64,000 nucleotides of DNA from Flavobacterium glaciei (GCF_003350545.1 NZ_QQBA01000010.1:68742-132741), one strand, 5' to 3'. Shown: positions 26,552-36,237, counted from the stretch's first letter. Notes: a model not told the origin generated them from the sequence alone. Program-made: numbers and translations.

Positions 26552-28306
26552 TTAATTCGCTACCGAAAACTGGGAATCATACAAATTCTTGTAATATCCA
26601 CTTTCGCGGTTGATTAATTCCTGATGTGTTCCTTGCTCAACAATTAGTCCTTTGTCCATAACCACAATTTTATCAGCATTGACAATCGTTGCTAATCGGT
26701 GTGCAATAACAATAGAGGTTCTACCTTTAGTAATTGTTTCGGTAGCACGTTGAATCAATTCTTCAGAATACGTATCAATCGATGAGGTGGCTTCGTCCAG
26801 AATCAAAATACTGGGATTACTAACATACGCTCTTAAGAAAGCAATCAATTGCCGTTGACCAGAGGAAAGCATAACGCCGCGTTCCTTAACATCAAAATCA
26901 TAATTATCGGGTAAACTCATAATAAATTCGTGTACGCCAATTTTTTTGGCTGCAGCCAAAACTTGTTCCCGATTAATTTCAGCATTATTTAAGGTGATGT
27001 TGTTGAAAATTGTATCGGCAAAAAGGAAAACATCTTGTAATACAACTGCAATTTGTTTTCGTAACGAACTCAATGTGTAATTCTCAATGTTGTGATTGTC
27101 GATGTAAATCGAACCGCTATTGATTTCGTAAAAACGATTCAACAAGTTAATAATCGTAGATTTTCCAGCACCTGTAGAGCCAACAATTGCAATTGTTTGA
27201 CCGGCACTAACTTCTAAATCGATTCCTTTTATCACTTCTTCATCTGGGATATAACCAAAACGAACTTTTTTGAACTTGATATCTCCCTTGAAAATGGGTG
27301 CTTCGATAATTCCGGTATCCTGAATTTGGTCTTCGGTATCTAAAATGTCAAAAACACGATTGGCTGCAATCATTCCCAGTTGCATCTCGTTGAATTTATC
27401 CGCAATTTGACGCAACGGATTGAACAACATTCCTATAAACATCGTGTATGAAAATAAATCACCAAAAGTGGTAAAATTATCTCCGTTTAATATTTTGATT
27501 CCACCATACAAAACGATAAATCCTAAAGTCAATGAGGAAATAATATCAGCAATAGGGAAGAAGATGGAGTTGTAAAGAATGGTTTTTATCCACGCTTTTT
27601 TATGTTTGTCATTGATGCTTTTGAATTTTTCGTACTCAATTTTTTCGCGGTTAAAAAGTTGGACAATCTTCATTCCTGTTACTCGTTCCTGCACAAAAGA
27701 ATTCATATTGGCAATTTGAGTTCGCACTTCCTCAAATGCGACTTGCATTTTCTTTTGGAAAATTCGGGTAAAGAAAACCAGAATTGGCATTGCCACAATC
27801 ACAATCCAAGTTAGTTTCCAGTTCATGTAAAACATAAAAGCAAGTACCACAACCATTTTCATCAAGTCACTGATTATCATAAATAAGCCCTGACTAAAAA
27901 TTCGGGCAATGGATTCAATATCAGAAACCGAACGTGTTACAAGTTGGCCCACCGGAACGTGATCAAAATATTTCATTCGGAAACTTAGAATGTGTTGAAA
28001 CAGTTTTGTTCGAATATCTTTTACAATATCCTGTCCCAGCCAGTTTGCCCAATACACAAAGTAAAACTGCGAGAATACTTCCAGTAAAAGCACAATTCCC
28101 ATCAGGATGACATACATTAATAATCCTTGTTGGTCCTGCGTTGCAATGTAACCATCAACGGTTTGCTTCAATAAATACGGACGTAATGCCGCAAAAATGG
28201 ATAGTGAAATGGCAAAAATAATCACGCCATTAAAACGCCATTGATAGGGTTTTGTGAATTTTAATATTCGCTTGAATAGTCTAGTATCAAATGCTTTTGC
28301 TTTCAT
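26552..28306 (-). CDS. ABC exporter, fused permease and ATPase (MsbA-like)
   Basis: A 584-residue half-transporter. The N-terminal about 320 residues form a type I ABC exporter membrane domain with six helices. The C-terminal ATPase has Walker A GSTGAGKST, Q-loop VLQDVFLF, signature LSSGQRQ, Walker B ILILDEATSSID and H-loop IVIAHRLAT. Such proteins act as homodimers or heterodimers exporting lipids or drugs; the MsbA/LmrA grouping is inferred from overall layout. No partner half-transporter is adjacent, so a homodimer is likely. A lipoprotein gene follows. Confidence 0.9.
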   Translation of the reverse strand: MKAKAFDTRLFKRILKFTKPYQWRFNGVIIFAISLSIFAALRPYLLKQTVDGYIATQDQQGLLMYVILMGIVLLLEVFSQFYFVYWANWLGQDIVKDIRTKLFQHILSFRMKYFDHVPVGQLVTRSVSDIESIARIFSQGLFMIISDLMKMVVVLAFMFYMNWKLTWIVIVAMPILVFFTRIFQKKMQVAFEEVRTQIANMNSFVQERVTGMKIVQLFNREKIEYEKFKSINDKHKKAWIKTILYNSIFFPIADIISSLTLGFIVLYGGIKILNGDNFTTFGDLFSYTMFIGMLFNPLRQIADKFNEMQLGMIAANRVFDILDTEDQIQDTGIIEAPIFKGDIKFKKVRFGYIPDEEVIKGIDLEVSAGQTIAIVGSTGAGKSTIINLLNRFYEINSGSIYIDNHNIENYTLSSLRKQIAVVLQDVFLFADTIFNNITLNNAEINREQVLAAAKKIGVHEFIMSLPDNYDFDVKERGVMLSSGQRQLIAFLRAYVSNPSILILDEATSSIDTYSEELIQRATETITKGRTSIVIAHRLATIVNADKIVVMDKGLIVEQGTHQELINRESGYYKNLYDSQFSVAN

Positions 28307-28387
28307 ATTTTGTGAATTACGAACTACGAACTATTAATTACGATGTGAATCTTAGATGCATAATTCGTAATTTTTAATTCATAATAA

Positions 28388-29122
28388 TTAAATGTAATCG
28401 TATTCTATTTTGGTTAAATATAAACCATGCGCCGGAACCGAAAAACCTGCTTTATCTCGGTTTTTACTTTCTATGATGGCAGTAAAATCTGCCAGTGTAA
28501 TCTTGTGTAATCCTATGTTTACTAATGTTCCCACTATAGCACGAACCATATTTCGTAAGAAACGATTGGCCGAAATAGTGAAAATTAGGTTGCCGTTTTC
28601 TTGCTTCCAATAGGCTTCAAAAACCGTGCAGTCAAAAGTATTCACATCCGTATTTACTTTTGAAAAACACTGAAAATCAGTGTGATTAAAAAGTAGCTGT
28701 GCCGCTTCATTCATTAAATCGACATCTAGTTTTTGATGAAAATACCAACTTTGCTCTTGCGAAAAAACATCTTTGAACGTATTGATGTGGTATTCGTAGG
28801 TTCTTTTTGTAGCATCAAAACGAGTATGCGCTTCATCATGTACCGGAATAATGTCATAAACAACAATGTCTTTGGGTAAATAAGAGTTGAGTTTGTGCAC
28901 TATACTTGTTCTGTCAAACGGTTTTTCAAAATCAAAATGAGCATACATTTCTTTGGCATGAACGCCTGTATCTGTTCTTCCAGCTCCCATCAAATTGACG
29001 GTTGTATTCAATATTACCGAAAACGCTTTGTTCATTGTTTCCTGAACAGAAGCGGCATTGGGTTGGTATTGCCAGCCGTGATAATGGGTTCCGTTGTAAG
29101 CTAATTTGATGAAATATCTCAA
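28388..29122 (-). CDS. truA: tRNA pseudouridine(38-40) synthase TruA
   Basis: A 244-residue enzyme that isomerises uridines 38-40 in the tRNA anticodon stem. The catalytic Asp lies in AGRTDTGVHA, and the substrate-binding RYFIKLAYNGTHYHGWQ start, RTYEYHI and FLRNMVRAIVGTL motifs are present. I choose the TTG at 29122, which places the start exactly at the family's usual MRYFIK position. A TATCTTTG promoter box sits just upstream (29142-29149), inside the longer GTG-initiated reading at 29179, so that start is unlikely. The ABC exporter gene begins 81 bases beyond its stop. Confidence 0.9.
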   Translation of the reverse strand: MRYFIKLAYNGTHYHGWQYQPNAASVQETMNKAFSVILNTTVNLMGAGRTDTGVHAKEMYAHFDFEKPFDRTSIVHKLNSYLPKDIVVYDIIPVHDEAHTRFDATKRTYEYHINTFKDVFSQEQSWYFHQKLDVDLMNEAAQLLFNHTDFQCFSKVNTDVNTFDCTVFEAYWKQENGNLIFTISANRFLRNMVRAIVGTLVNIGLHKITLADFTAIIESKNRDKAGFSVPAHGLYLTKIEYDYI

Positions 29123-29141
29123 GTCAATTTTTTTGAAGCCA

Positions 29142-29149
29142 CAAAGATA
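29142..29149 (-). promoter_or_regulatory. -7 box of truA
   Basis: TATCTTTG on the minus strand, 19 bases before the proposed TTG start of truA. It helps decide the start. No TTG at the -33 position is evident. Confidence 0.4.
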
Positions 29150-29252
29150 CTTATTAATTTTTTTGCCACGAAGTCGCACAGCTGCAAACTTTGTTAAGTT
29201 ATGATTTCATTTTTTATTTGGAATCCGAATGTTTATTTTTACCACAAAATAC

Positions 29253-29332
29253 TAGCCCAGATAGCAGTGGAAATCCTTTATTGTTTTCCTTTAAAACAAT
29301 AAAGATTGAAACGGATAGCTGGAACTTGCTCC
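29253..29332 (-). ncRNA. Structured intergenic element, flavo-1-like (copy 1)
   Basis: On the minus strand a small GGA...TCC hairpin is followed by AGCTATCCGTTTCAATC, then a 12-bp stem (29276-29287 with 29293-29304, 5-base loop), then AAAGGATTTCCACTGC and TATCTGGGCTAG. The same order of parts occurs at 58946-59052 with different stem sequences. It lies between divergent truA and the phosphoesterase gene. From memory it resembles the flavo-1 RNA class of Flavobacteria, which is unverified. The strand of the RNA is inferred from the shared orientation of motifs only. Confidence 0.5.
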
Positions 29333-29366
29333 AGATTACTTCGTACTTCGTAATGATACTATAAAT

Positions 29367-29864
29367 ATGAAAAAAATACTCTTGCTTTCTGATACGCACA
29401 GTCATATTGATGATACGATTTTGAAATATGTTGCACAGGCTGACGAGGTTTGGCATGCGGGCGATATAGGTGATTTGTCCGTGACCGATGCAATTAAAAA
29501 GCTAAAACCGTTGCGTTGTGTGTATGGAAATATTGATGATGCCACAGCCAGACTGGAATTTCCGTTGCACAATCGTTTTATGTGTGAAGGAGTTGATGTT
29601 TGGATTACTCATATTGGTGGGTATCCCGGAAAATACAATCCTAATATCAAAGCAGAGATTCAATCGAACCCTCCAAAATTGTTTATTTGTGGTCATTCGC
29701 ACATCCTGAAAGTGATATTTGACAAGAAATATAATTTATTGCACATGAATCCTGGTGCTACCGGGAAAAGTGGTTTTCATCAGGTACGCACGATGTTGCG
29801 TTTTGTGATTGAAGGGGATAAAATTAAGGATATGGAAATTATTGAGATGGAAAAACGGGTGTAG
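29367..29864 (+). CDS. Metallophosphoesterase, YfcE/MJ0936 family
   Basis: A 165-residue calcineurin-like phosphodiesterase with a dinuclear metal site. All ligand motifs are present: SDTHSH near residue 8, HAGDIGD, YGNIDD, a THIGG His and the C-terminal GHSH. The minimal size without a cap domain places it in the YfcE/MJ0936 group, which hydrolyses phosphodiester bonds in vitro with unclear physiological substrates. Its 3' end overlaps the convergent histidine kinase gene by 26 bases. Confidence 0.9.
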   Translation: MKKILLLSDTHSHIDDTILKYVAQADEVWHAGDIGDLSVTDAIKKLKPLRCVYGNIDDATARLEFPLHNRFMCEGVDVWITHIGGYPGKYNPNIKAEIQSNPPKLFICGHSHILKVIFDKKYNLLHMNPGATGKSGFHQVRTMLRFVIEGDKIKDMEIIEMEKRV

Positions 29865-31566
29865 TTGTTTTTTTTTGATAAGTAATAGGCACTTCAATTG
29901 CTACAATTGTTCCTAAATTAAGTTTTGAATGTATTGCGATTGTTCCTTTTAGGTTATTTATTCTTGCTTTGATTTGGTTGATTCCAAAACCTTCAACTAT
30001 ATAAAACTTATCAGTGTCAAAGCCTTTGCCGTTATCTTCAATATTGATTTTTAGTGACTTATTGTTTTCTTGAATAGTCAAATTTGCTTGAGTGGCACTA
30101 CTATGTTTTATAATATTGTTTAGTAGTTCCATGATGATAAAATACATTTTCATTTCAAAATCTTCGTTGTAGCGTGTTTTTGAAGGCACTACAATGTAAT
30201 ATTTAAATTGAATTACAGAGTTTGAATTTTTTTCACATAAATCTTCTAAAGCGTAAAATAAACCAAAACGAGCTAAAAGTGTTGGCATCAGTTCATGAGA
30301 TAAATCCCTTATTTGATCGTGTGCTTCTTCTAAAATAGTTTTAGTTTTTATAATTTCTTCGGCATTAGTATTGTTTTGAGAGGTAAATGCATTGAGATGC
30401 AATCCTGCAGAGGATAGCAAAGCACTGATGTTATCATGTAAAAATGAAGCAATTTTTTTTCTTTCTAATTCTTGTCCGTTGATGGAGGCGTTGATCGTAT
30501 TCTGTTGTAATTGACTTTGTATGTCTTTGATTTTATTTTTTTGCTTAAGCTTTGAATTTTCTGAAAAAATATAAAAAAGGAAAAAGAAAAATAATAAAAG
30601 GAGAATTATTATGATTACAATTTTTTTGTTTCGTGATTGCTCTTGTATTAGTAAGTACTCTTTGGTTTTGTAATCGTTTCCTATTTTATCAATTTCTCTT
30701 TTATACTCATCAATTTCAAGATTTATTCCGGCAACATTAGCTTTGTTAAGCTTTTCTTCATTGTTTAATTGAGTCGTTAGTTGATTGTAAATTGCCAAAT
30801 TCATGTATGCATTCTCATAATCACCATTTTTAAATAAAAATTTAGAATACTCATGATGTGAATATGATAAATCTGACTTTTCATTTCCCTCAGTTCCTAA
30901 TTTAATGGCATTTTGGAAAAAAAAAGATGCCTTTTGGGTGTCATTTTTATAACTATGATACATACCATTCAACATATTAAGCGCTACAATGGTTGATTCA
31001 TCGCCATGTTTTTTATGGTGTTTGTTGATGTATTTTAAATGTGGGAATCCCTCTTCAAAACGGCCTATGTCAAAATAGGCCCAAGTTAAATTGAGTTTAG
31101 TAAATACTATTTCAGCTGAATCATGTGTTTTTGTGCTGTATTGCAGTGATTTTTTGTAGTAGTAAATTCCTTTTTCATATTGTTTTTTGTCAAAGCAATA
31201 AATGTTTCCCAAATTATTATTTATCCAATTTTTTAAAACATCATTGTTCGTTTTATTGGCATGGGTTAATCCTTTATTGTAATAAAAAAAAGCCTTTTCA
31301 TATTCTGATAATTGATCAAAATTTGCAGCAATTGTGTTGTAAGTTGTTGCAATTAGATTATCATCTTTTAAGGCTATAGCGTATGTTAATGCAAGTCTTG
31401 ATTGTATTAATGATTTTTCAAAATTACCAGCTTTCATCTGCTTATTAGCCTCTTTTGCAAGTTGTGTAACTTCTTCCTTATTGGGTGATTTTGTATTTGC
31501 AAAAACAGTAATTCCAGAGAAATTAAGTAAAAATATCAATGCTATAGCTATTTGTTTATATGGCAT
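29839..31566 (-). CDS. TPR-containing sensor histidine kinase (NarX/DesK type)
   Basis: A 575-residue kinase. A signal peptide (MPYKQIAIALIFLLNFSGITVFA) is followed by several tetratricopeptide repeats, for example YEKAFFYYNKGLTHA and YEKGIYYYKKSLQYS. A membrane helix (KKIVIIIILLLLFFFFLFYIF) comes next, then a coiled coil and a HisKA_3-type transmitter. The phospho-His is in ERKKIASFLHDNIS, and the HATPase domain has ELLNNIIKHS and DNGKGFD. The TPRs are predicted to be periplasmic. The ATG at 31566 is preferred over a TTG at 31626 because it starts the signal peptide cleanly. It lies just downstream of its likely partner, the LuxR-type regulator. Confidence 0.9.
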   Translation of the reverse strand: MPYKQIAIALIFLLNFSGITVFANTKSPNKEEVTQLAKEANKQMKAGNFEKSLIQSRLALTYAIALKDDNLIATTYNTIAANFDQLSEYEKAFFYYNKGLTHANKTNNDVLKNWINNNLGNIYCFDKKQYEKGIYYYKKSLQYSTKTHDSAEIVFTKLNLTWAYFDIGRFEEGFPHLKYINKHHKKHGDESTIVALNMLNGMYHSYKNDTQKASFFFQNAIKLGTEGNEKSDLSYSHHEYSKFLFKNGDYENAYMNLAIYNQLTTQLNNEEKLNKANVAGINLEIDEYKREIDKIGNDYKTKEYLLIQEQSRNKKIVIIIILLLLFFFFLFYIFSENSKLKQKNKIKDIQSQLQQNTINASINGQELERKKIASFLHDNISALLSSAGLHLNAFTSQNNTNAEEIIKTKTILEEAHDQIRDLSHELMPTLLARFGLFYALEDLCEKNSNSVIQFKYYIVVPSKTRYNEDFEMKMYFIIMELLNNIIKHSSATQANLTIQENNKSLKINIEDNGKGFDTDKFYIVEGFGINQIKARINNLKGTIAIHSKLNLGTIVAIEVPITYQKKTTTPVFPSQ

Positions 31567-31622
31567 AGATACTTTAGTTTTTCTATTTTTTGTTAAAAGT
31601 AAATCGTATTTGTATAGAGACC

Positions 31623-32285
31623 TCAAGATTTGATTAATTTGTTTTTGAGGGCGTATTTAACAAGACTTATGGAGTTTTTTGCACCTAGTTTCTTCATTAT
31701 ATTTTTACGGTGAGTTTCAACGGTGTTCATGCTGATAAATAGTTGGTCACTAATTTCTTTTCCACTATACTCCAGGGATATTAAAGTTATGATTTCTAAT
31801 TCACGATCTGTTAAAATAGAGTTTATAGCAGAATCATTTTTGATTAATTTTACTTTGTCTTTTGTGACCGTATTAAATATTTTTTCTCTTACTGATTTAC
31901 AAAAATATTCTTCACCTCTAGATACTGCCTGAATGGCTTCAACGATATTTTCACCGGCACATTTTTTTGTTAAATAACCACTGCTGCCTAATTTCATGAC
32001 TTCCTTTATTATTCTTAAATCATCGTAACTGGACAATACAATAATTTTGCAAGGAAATCCTTTTTCTGCAAATTCCTTAATGACTTCGATTCCATCTTTT
32101 TCAGGCATGTTTATATCTAAAATAAGAATGTCGGCTTTATTTTCGGTGACTTCATGAAAAATTGTGTCTCCATTGAGAGAGAATCCAACTACTTCAACAT
32201 CAGGTAAGGTGTGCAACAACGTACTAATGCCATCAATAAGTATTTGATGGTCATCAGCAAGGTGGATTCTAATTTTTTGTAACAT
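31623..32285 (-). CDS. NarL/LuxR-family response regulator
   Basis: A 220-residue two-component regulator. The receiver domain (about 1-125) has the acidic pair in ADDH, the phosphoacceptor Asp57 in LILDINMPEKDG, the Ser in VLSSYDD and the Lys in YLTKKC. The C-terminal LuxR helix-turn-helix (about 155-215) contains LTDRELEIITLISLEYSGKEI and MNTVETHRKNIMKKLG. The upstream position next to the TPR histidine kinase indicates a cognate pair transcribed together. The ATG at 32285 gives the family start MLQKIRIHLADDH. Target genes are unknown. Confidence 0.93.
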   Translation of the reverse strand: MLQKIRIHLADDHQILIDGISTLLHTLPDVEVVGFSLNGDTIFHEVTENKADILILDINMPEKDGIEVIKEFAEKGFPCKIIVLSSYDDLRIIKEVMKLGSSGYLTKKCAGENIVEAIQAVSRGEEYFCKSVREKIFNTVTKDKVKLIKNDSAINSILTDRELEIITLISLEYSGKEISDQLFISMNTVETHRKNIMKKLGAKNSISLVKYALKNKLIKS

Positions 32286-32383
32286 ATTGGGATTACTATA
32301 TTCAAATTTATAAAAAAAATAGCAGAATATCATTTTATAAGATTTTTATTCGATTTTATTTTCAAAAATAAAAACAGGACACA

Positions 32384-32412
32384 AAAAAACCCGAACTATT
32401 ACATTCGGGTTT
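32384..32412 (-). terminator. Terminator of the DUF4293 gene
   Basis: An 8-bp stem (AACCCGAA/TTCGGGTT) with an 8-base loop and a U-tract on the minus strand, just after the DUF4293 stop codon. Confidence 0.8.
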
Positions 32413-32443
32413 CCTTCGCACTAATAAACTAAAATTTATAGGT

Positions 32444-32857
32444 TTACCTCAATCTGTCCACAGATTTTACAAGATCTTCATCCTTTTTGATAGCTTTATT
32501 AGCCAAGACTAATAACACGATAGCAACTACAGGTAGAAACATCCCAATACCTTTCTCCGAAACAGCAGGTGTTTCTCCAGATAGATTTAGTGAACGATAT
32601 ACAAACAATCCTAATAAAATCAAATTTAATATGATATTCAATCTGCCAATAACAAATTGATTTTGTCTTTTTTTATAGGAAACTATGCTTAACAAAGTCA
32701 GCGTAGTGCTTAATCCCAATAGTATGGTATAAACTTGGTTTTGCATAAAATAATACTCTTTTTCATCACTCATTGTCCACAACGGAATAAAAAAAAGTAA
32801 GATGCCTGTTGTTACAAAAGCAAGTAGTAAATAAATAGTTTGAATTCTTTGTATCAT
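32444..32857 (-). CDS. DUF4293 membrane protein
   Basis: A 137-residue protein with four hydrophobic helices. It opens with the characteristic MIQRIQTIYLLLAF of the Bacteroidetes DUF4293 family, and also shows the QNQVYTILLGLS and NIILNLILLGLFVYRSLNLSGE segments. The function is unknown. It lies divergent to rho, an arrangement I recall as frequent in Flavobacteria, and shares a short 180-base intergenic region with it. Confidence 0.88.
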   Translation of the reverse strand: MIQRIQTIYLLLAFVTTGILLFFIPLWTMSDEKEYYFMQNQVYTILLGLSTTLTLLSIVSYKKRQNQFVIGRLNIILNLILLGLFVYRSLNLSGETPAVSEKGIGMFLPVVAIVLLVLANKAIKKDEDLVKSVDRLR

Positions 32858-33040
32858 TTGTTAAATATCTTTTACAAAAATATATTTTCTTTTTAATAAA
32901 TACTATTGTCTGATTAAATTTTATTCGTATTATTGCATCATAATACCGTAAGCACTTCATACTGCGGTTGATTCTAAATAAAGTTTACTACCTATCTTTT
33001 ACATTTTTTTCCAAAAATTAATTAAACTCATAGAACATTC

Positions 33041-34849
33041 ATGTTTGATATTTCTGCATTAAAAGAAATGAAGCTTTCTGAGCTTCAAGAAATAGCTAAA
33101 TCAGCTAAAACCATAAAATTTAACGGTGTAAAAAAAGAGACATTAATAAGTCATATTTTAGAACATCAAGTGGCAAGCGTTGATTCAGCATTAGAGGCTA
33201 AGAAAGAAAATAACCTTGATGATGATAAACCTAAAAGGATTAGAATAGTTCCTGTTAAAAAGGCAGCAATTCAAAAAGCGGAACCAAATTCTCTTTTTGA
33301 AACAGAACAAGTTGCTGCTGAAATAAGTACTCCATTAGAAAATAATCTTCCTATTGAACCTGTTTCAAAAGAAGAAGAATTGGCTTCAAAGCCAGGATCT
33401 GAAGGGAATGATAAAAAAGTAGGTAAAATTATTAAATTTAATAAATCAGCTTACGAAAAGAAAATCGCATTAAAAAAGGATAAAGAAGAAGTAAAAGAAG
33501 GGAACAGAGAAAATGTGATTGTTGCAGATACAGCAACAAACGAAAAAACTGAAACTCCTGTTGCTCCAGTAAAAAAGATAAATCCAAACCAATTACTGAA
33601 GCAAAATGTAAATCAGAACCCGAACCAAAATCCCAATACGAATCCCAATCAAAACGGGAACGGAAATGGGAACGGGAATCAAAATCCAAATTTTAAAAAT
33701 AAAAAAAATAATTTTGCAGCATCAGACTTTGAATTTGACGGAATTATAGAAAGTGAAGGTGTTCTTGAAATGATGCCTGATGGATATGGTTTCTTAAGGT
33801 CTTCGGATTACAATTATTTGGCTTCTCCGGATGATATTTATCTATCGACTTCTCAAATCAGATTGTTCGGTCTTAAAACAGGAGATACCGTAAAAGGAGT
33901 GGTTCGTCCGCCAAAAGAAGGAGAGAAATTTTTCCCGTTAGTTAGAGTTTTAAAAATAAACGGGCACGATCCTCAAGTGGTTCGTGACAGAGTTTCATTC
34001 GAACATTTAACGCCTGTTTTTCCATCAGAAAAATTTAAATTGGCCGAAAAACAAAGTACTATTTCAACCCGAATTATAGATTTGTTTTCACCAATAGGAA
34101 AAGGACAACGTGGAATGATTGTTGCTCAACCTAAAACGGGTAAAACCATGTTATTGAAGGAGATTGCCAATGCTATTGCAGCAAATCATCCTGAAGTTTA
34201 TTTGATTGTTTTATTGATTGATGAACGCCCAGAAGAGGTTACCGATATGCAACGAAGTGTGCGTGGTGAAGTAATCGCTTCTACTTTTGACAGAGAGCCT
34301 CAGGAACACGTTAAAATAGCAAATATCGTCCTTGAAAAAGCTAAGAGATTAGTAGAATGTGGTCATGATGTGGTCATTTTATTAGATTCTATTACCCGTT
34401 TAGCAAGAGCCTACAACACCGTTCAGCCAGCGTCAGGAAAAGTATTAAGTGGAGGTGTTGATGCTAATGCATTGCAAAAACCAAAACGTTTCTTTGGAGC
34501 AGCCCGTAATGTAGAAAATGGAGGTTCATTAAGTATTATCGCTACAGCTTTGACAGAAACTGGTTCGAAAATGGATGAAGTTATTTTTGAAGAATTTAAA
34601 GGTACCGGTAATATGGAATTGCAATTGGATAGAAAAATTGCTAACAAACGTATTTTTCCAGCAATCGATTTAACATCCTCTAGTACAAGACGCGACGATA
34701 TGTTATTGGATCAGAAAACCTTGCAACGCATGTGGATTATGCGTAAAATGCTTTCGGATATGAATCCTGTAGAAGCGATGACATTGATAAATGATCGTTT
34801 CAAACAAACAAGAACTAATGAGGAGTTCTTGATCTCTATGAATGATTAG
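33041..34849 (+). CDS. rho: Transcription termination factor Rho with Asn/Gln-rich insert
   Basis: A 602-residue RNA helicase that ends transcription of untranslated RNA. The N-terminal Rho_N helix bundle ([25 protein letters not shown]) is followed by a charged, low-complexity insert of about 170 residues. That insert ends in an Asn/Pro/Gln/Gly-rich tract (about residues 184-225). The cold-shock-like RNA-binding domain ([15 protein letters not shown]) and the ATPase domain come next, with Walker [25 protein letters not shown], Walker [17 protein letters not shown], the Q/R-loop region SGGVDANAL and the C-terminal [12 protein letters not shown]. It is longer than the E. coli form (419 residues) because of the insert, as is usual in Bacteroidetes. 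Confidence 0.97.
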   Translation: MFDISALKEMKLSELQEIAKSAKTIKFNGVKKETLISHILEHQVASVDSALEAKKENNLDDDKPKRIRIVPVKKAAIQKAEPNSLFETEQVAAEISTPLENNLPIEPVSKEEELASKPGSEGNDKKVGKIIKFNKSAYEKKIALKKDKEEVKEGNRENVIVADTATNEKTETPVAPVKKINPNQLLKQNVNQNPNQNPNTNPNQNGNGNGNGNQNPNFKNKKNNFAASDFEFDGIIESEGVLEMMPDGYGFLRSSDYNYLASPDDIYLSTSQIRLFGLKTGDTVKGVVRPPKEGEKFFPLVRVLKINGHDPQVVRDRVSFEHLTPVFPSEKFKLAEKQSTISTRIIDLFSPIGKGQRGMIVAQPKTGKTMLLKEIANAIAANHPEVYLIVLLIDERPEEVTDMQRSVRGEVIASTFDREPQEHVKIANIVLEKAKRLVECGHDVVILLDSITRLARAYNTVQPASGKVLSGGVDANALQKPKRFFGAARNVENGGSLSIIATALTETGSKMDEVIFEEFKGTGNMELQLDRKIANKRIFPAIDLTSSSTRRDDMLLDQKTLQRMWIMRKMLSDMNPVEAMTLINDRFKQTRTNEEFLISMND

Positions 34850-34892
34850 GAATAGTAAAAAGAGAAAGAATAAAGTAAATAGATATAGCGCA

Positions 34893-34928
34893 TAAAAAAA
34901 AGTCCTCGAAATTTCGAGGACTTTTTTG
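34893..34928. terminator. Bidirectional terminator between rho and the RsmB-type gene
   Basis: A perfect palindromic stem (AGTCCTCGAAAT/ATTTCGAGGACT, 34901-34924) flanked by A and T runs between the convergent genes. Confidence 0.88.
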
Positions 34929-34955
34929 TGAATTCTGGAGTCTAAAATCTATGTT

Positions 34956-36212
34956 TTATTCTATTTCTTTTTGGACTCTTTTTTCTTTCTGATCTGAGCT
35001 TTCTTTACGTTCTAACAAAGCCATATAAAACCCATCAAAACCAGATTCTGAAGCCAATATTTTTTGGTCTTTTATAAAATTGAATTGTTTTCCAATGTCA
35101 GTTGTCAAAAAGCGTTCTACTTGTTCTTGATTTTCTGATGGTAATATTGAACAAGTGGCATACACTAATTTTCCACCCGGTTTTACAATTTTAGAATAGC
35201 TTTCTAAAACTTCCGATTGTACTTTACGTATGTTATCAATAAATTCTGGTTTCAATTTCCATTTAGCGTCTGGGTTTCTTTTCAAAACTCCTAAACCGCT
35301 ACATGGAGCGTCAATTAAAACACGATCCGCTTTTTCGTATAATTTTTTTATGATTTTTGTAGAGTCAATAATGCGATATTCAATATTGAAAGCACCGTCT
35401 CTTTTAGCTCTGATTTTTAATTGCTTTAATTTACTTTCGTACAAATCCATTGCAATTAATTGCCCTTTGTTTTCCATCAAAGAAGCAATGTGTAGTGTTT
35501 TTCCACCAGCACCAGCACAAGTATCAACAACTCGCATTCCAGGTTTAACATCAAGAAAAGCAGCTACTAATTGTGAATTAGCATCTTGAACTTCAAAGAA
35601 ACCTTGTTTGAAAGCATCAGTCAGGAAAACATTGGCTCTTTCTTTAAGAACTAAAGCATCAGGTTGATTTTTCAATGTTTCTGTTTCAATGTTTAAATCC
35701 ATCAAAATAGCACGTAACGCTTCTCTGGTAGTTTTAAGTGTATTTACTCTTAATATAACTTTAGCGGGTTGGTTTTGAGCTGCTATTTCAGTTGCCCAAA
35801 CTTTCTCTCCTAATTCTTTTACTCCTAATTCATCCATCCAGTCTGGAATTGACTCTTTTAGAGCTCTCACTTTTGAAAGTTCGTCAAAACGTCCTTTTAT
35901 TTTTCGTTCTGGAGTTCCTTCCAGTTGGCGCCAATCAGGAATAGGGTAGCCTCTTAAGATTGCCCAAACAGAAAACATTCTCCAAAGATTATCTCTGTCA
36001 AATGGTTCTTTTACTTCGGCTATTTCTGCGTATAATCTTTTCCAACGTACAATTTCGTAGATGGTTTCGGCAACAAACTTTCTGTCAGAACTTCCCCAAC
36101 GTTTGTCTTTTTTTAAGGATCTTGCAACTACTTTGTCCGCATATTCACCTTCGTTAAAAATGGCGTTTAAGGCGTCTATTGTTGTGTAAACTAAATTTCT
36201 GTGTAATCTCAT
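34956..36212 (-). CDS. RsmB/NOP-type RNA (cytosine-5) methyltransferase
   Basis: A 418-residue SAM-dependent rRNA or tRNA m5C methyltransferase. An N-terminal NusB-like region (about 1-130) is followed by the catalytic domain with SAM motif I DTCAGAGGKTLH. Motif IV is DAPCSGLGVLKRNPD and motif VI is YATCSILPSENQEQV; each contains one of the two catalytic cysteines. The family includes RsmB, which modifies 16S rRNA C967, but the target in Bacteroidetes is not certain. A TACCTTTG promoter box lies 17 bases before the start. Confidence 0.9.
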   Translation of the reverse strand: MRLHRNLVYTTIDALNAIFNEGEYADKVVARSLKKDKRWGSSDRKFVAETIYEIVRWKRLYAEIAEVKEPFDRDNLWRMFSVWAILRGYPIPDWRQLEGTPERKIKGRFDELSKVRALKESIPDWMDELGVKELGEKVWATEIAAQNQPAKVILRVNTLKTTREALRAILMDLNIETETLKNQPDALVLKERANVFLTDAFKQGFFEVQDANSQLVAAFLDVKPGMRVVDTCAGAGGKTLHIASLMENKGQLIAMDLYESKLKQLKIRAKRDGAFNIEYRIIDSTKIIKKLYEKADRVLIDAPCSGLGVLKRNPDAKWKLKPEFIDNIRKVQSEVLESYSKIVKPGGKLVYATCSILPSENQEQVERFLTTDIGKQFNFIKDQKILASESGFDGFYMALLERKESSDQKEKRVQKEIE

Positions 36213-36229
36213 TTTAAATAATTGAGGTG

Positions 36230-36237
36230 CAAAGGTA
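36230..36237 (-). promoter_or_regulatory. -7 box of the RsmB-type gene
   Basis: TACCTTTG on the minus strand, matching TAnnTTTG, just before the start codon at 36212. No clear -33 TTG. Confidence 0.4.

Noticed and set aside
28307-28387. Repeated TACGAAC-like and AATTCGTAATT-like words between the ABC exporter and truA
   Set aside because: Short, AT-rich, low-complexity words without a consistent stem; too little to call a repeat element.
29123-29179. GTG start extending truA by 19 residues
   Set aside because: The extension overlaps a TATCTTTG promoter box and has no counterpart in TruA proteins, which begin with the RYFIK segment.
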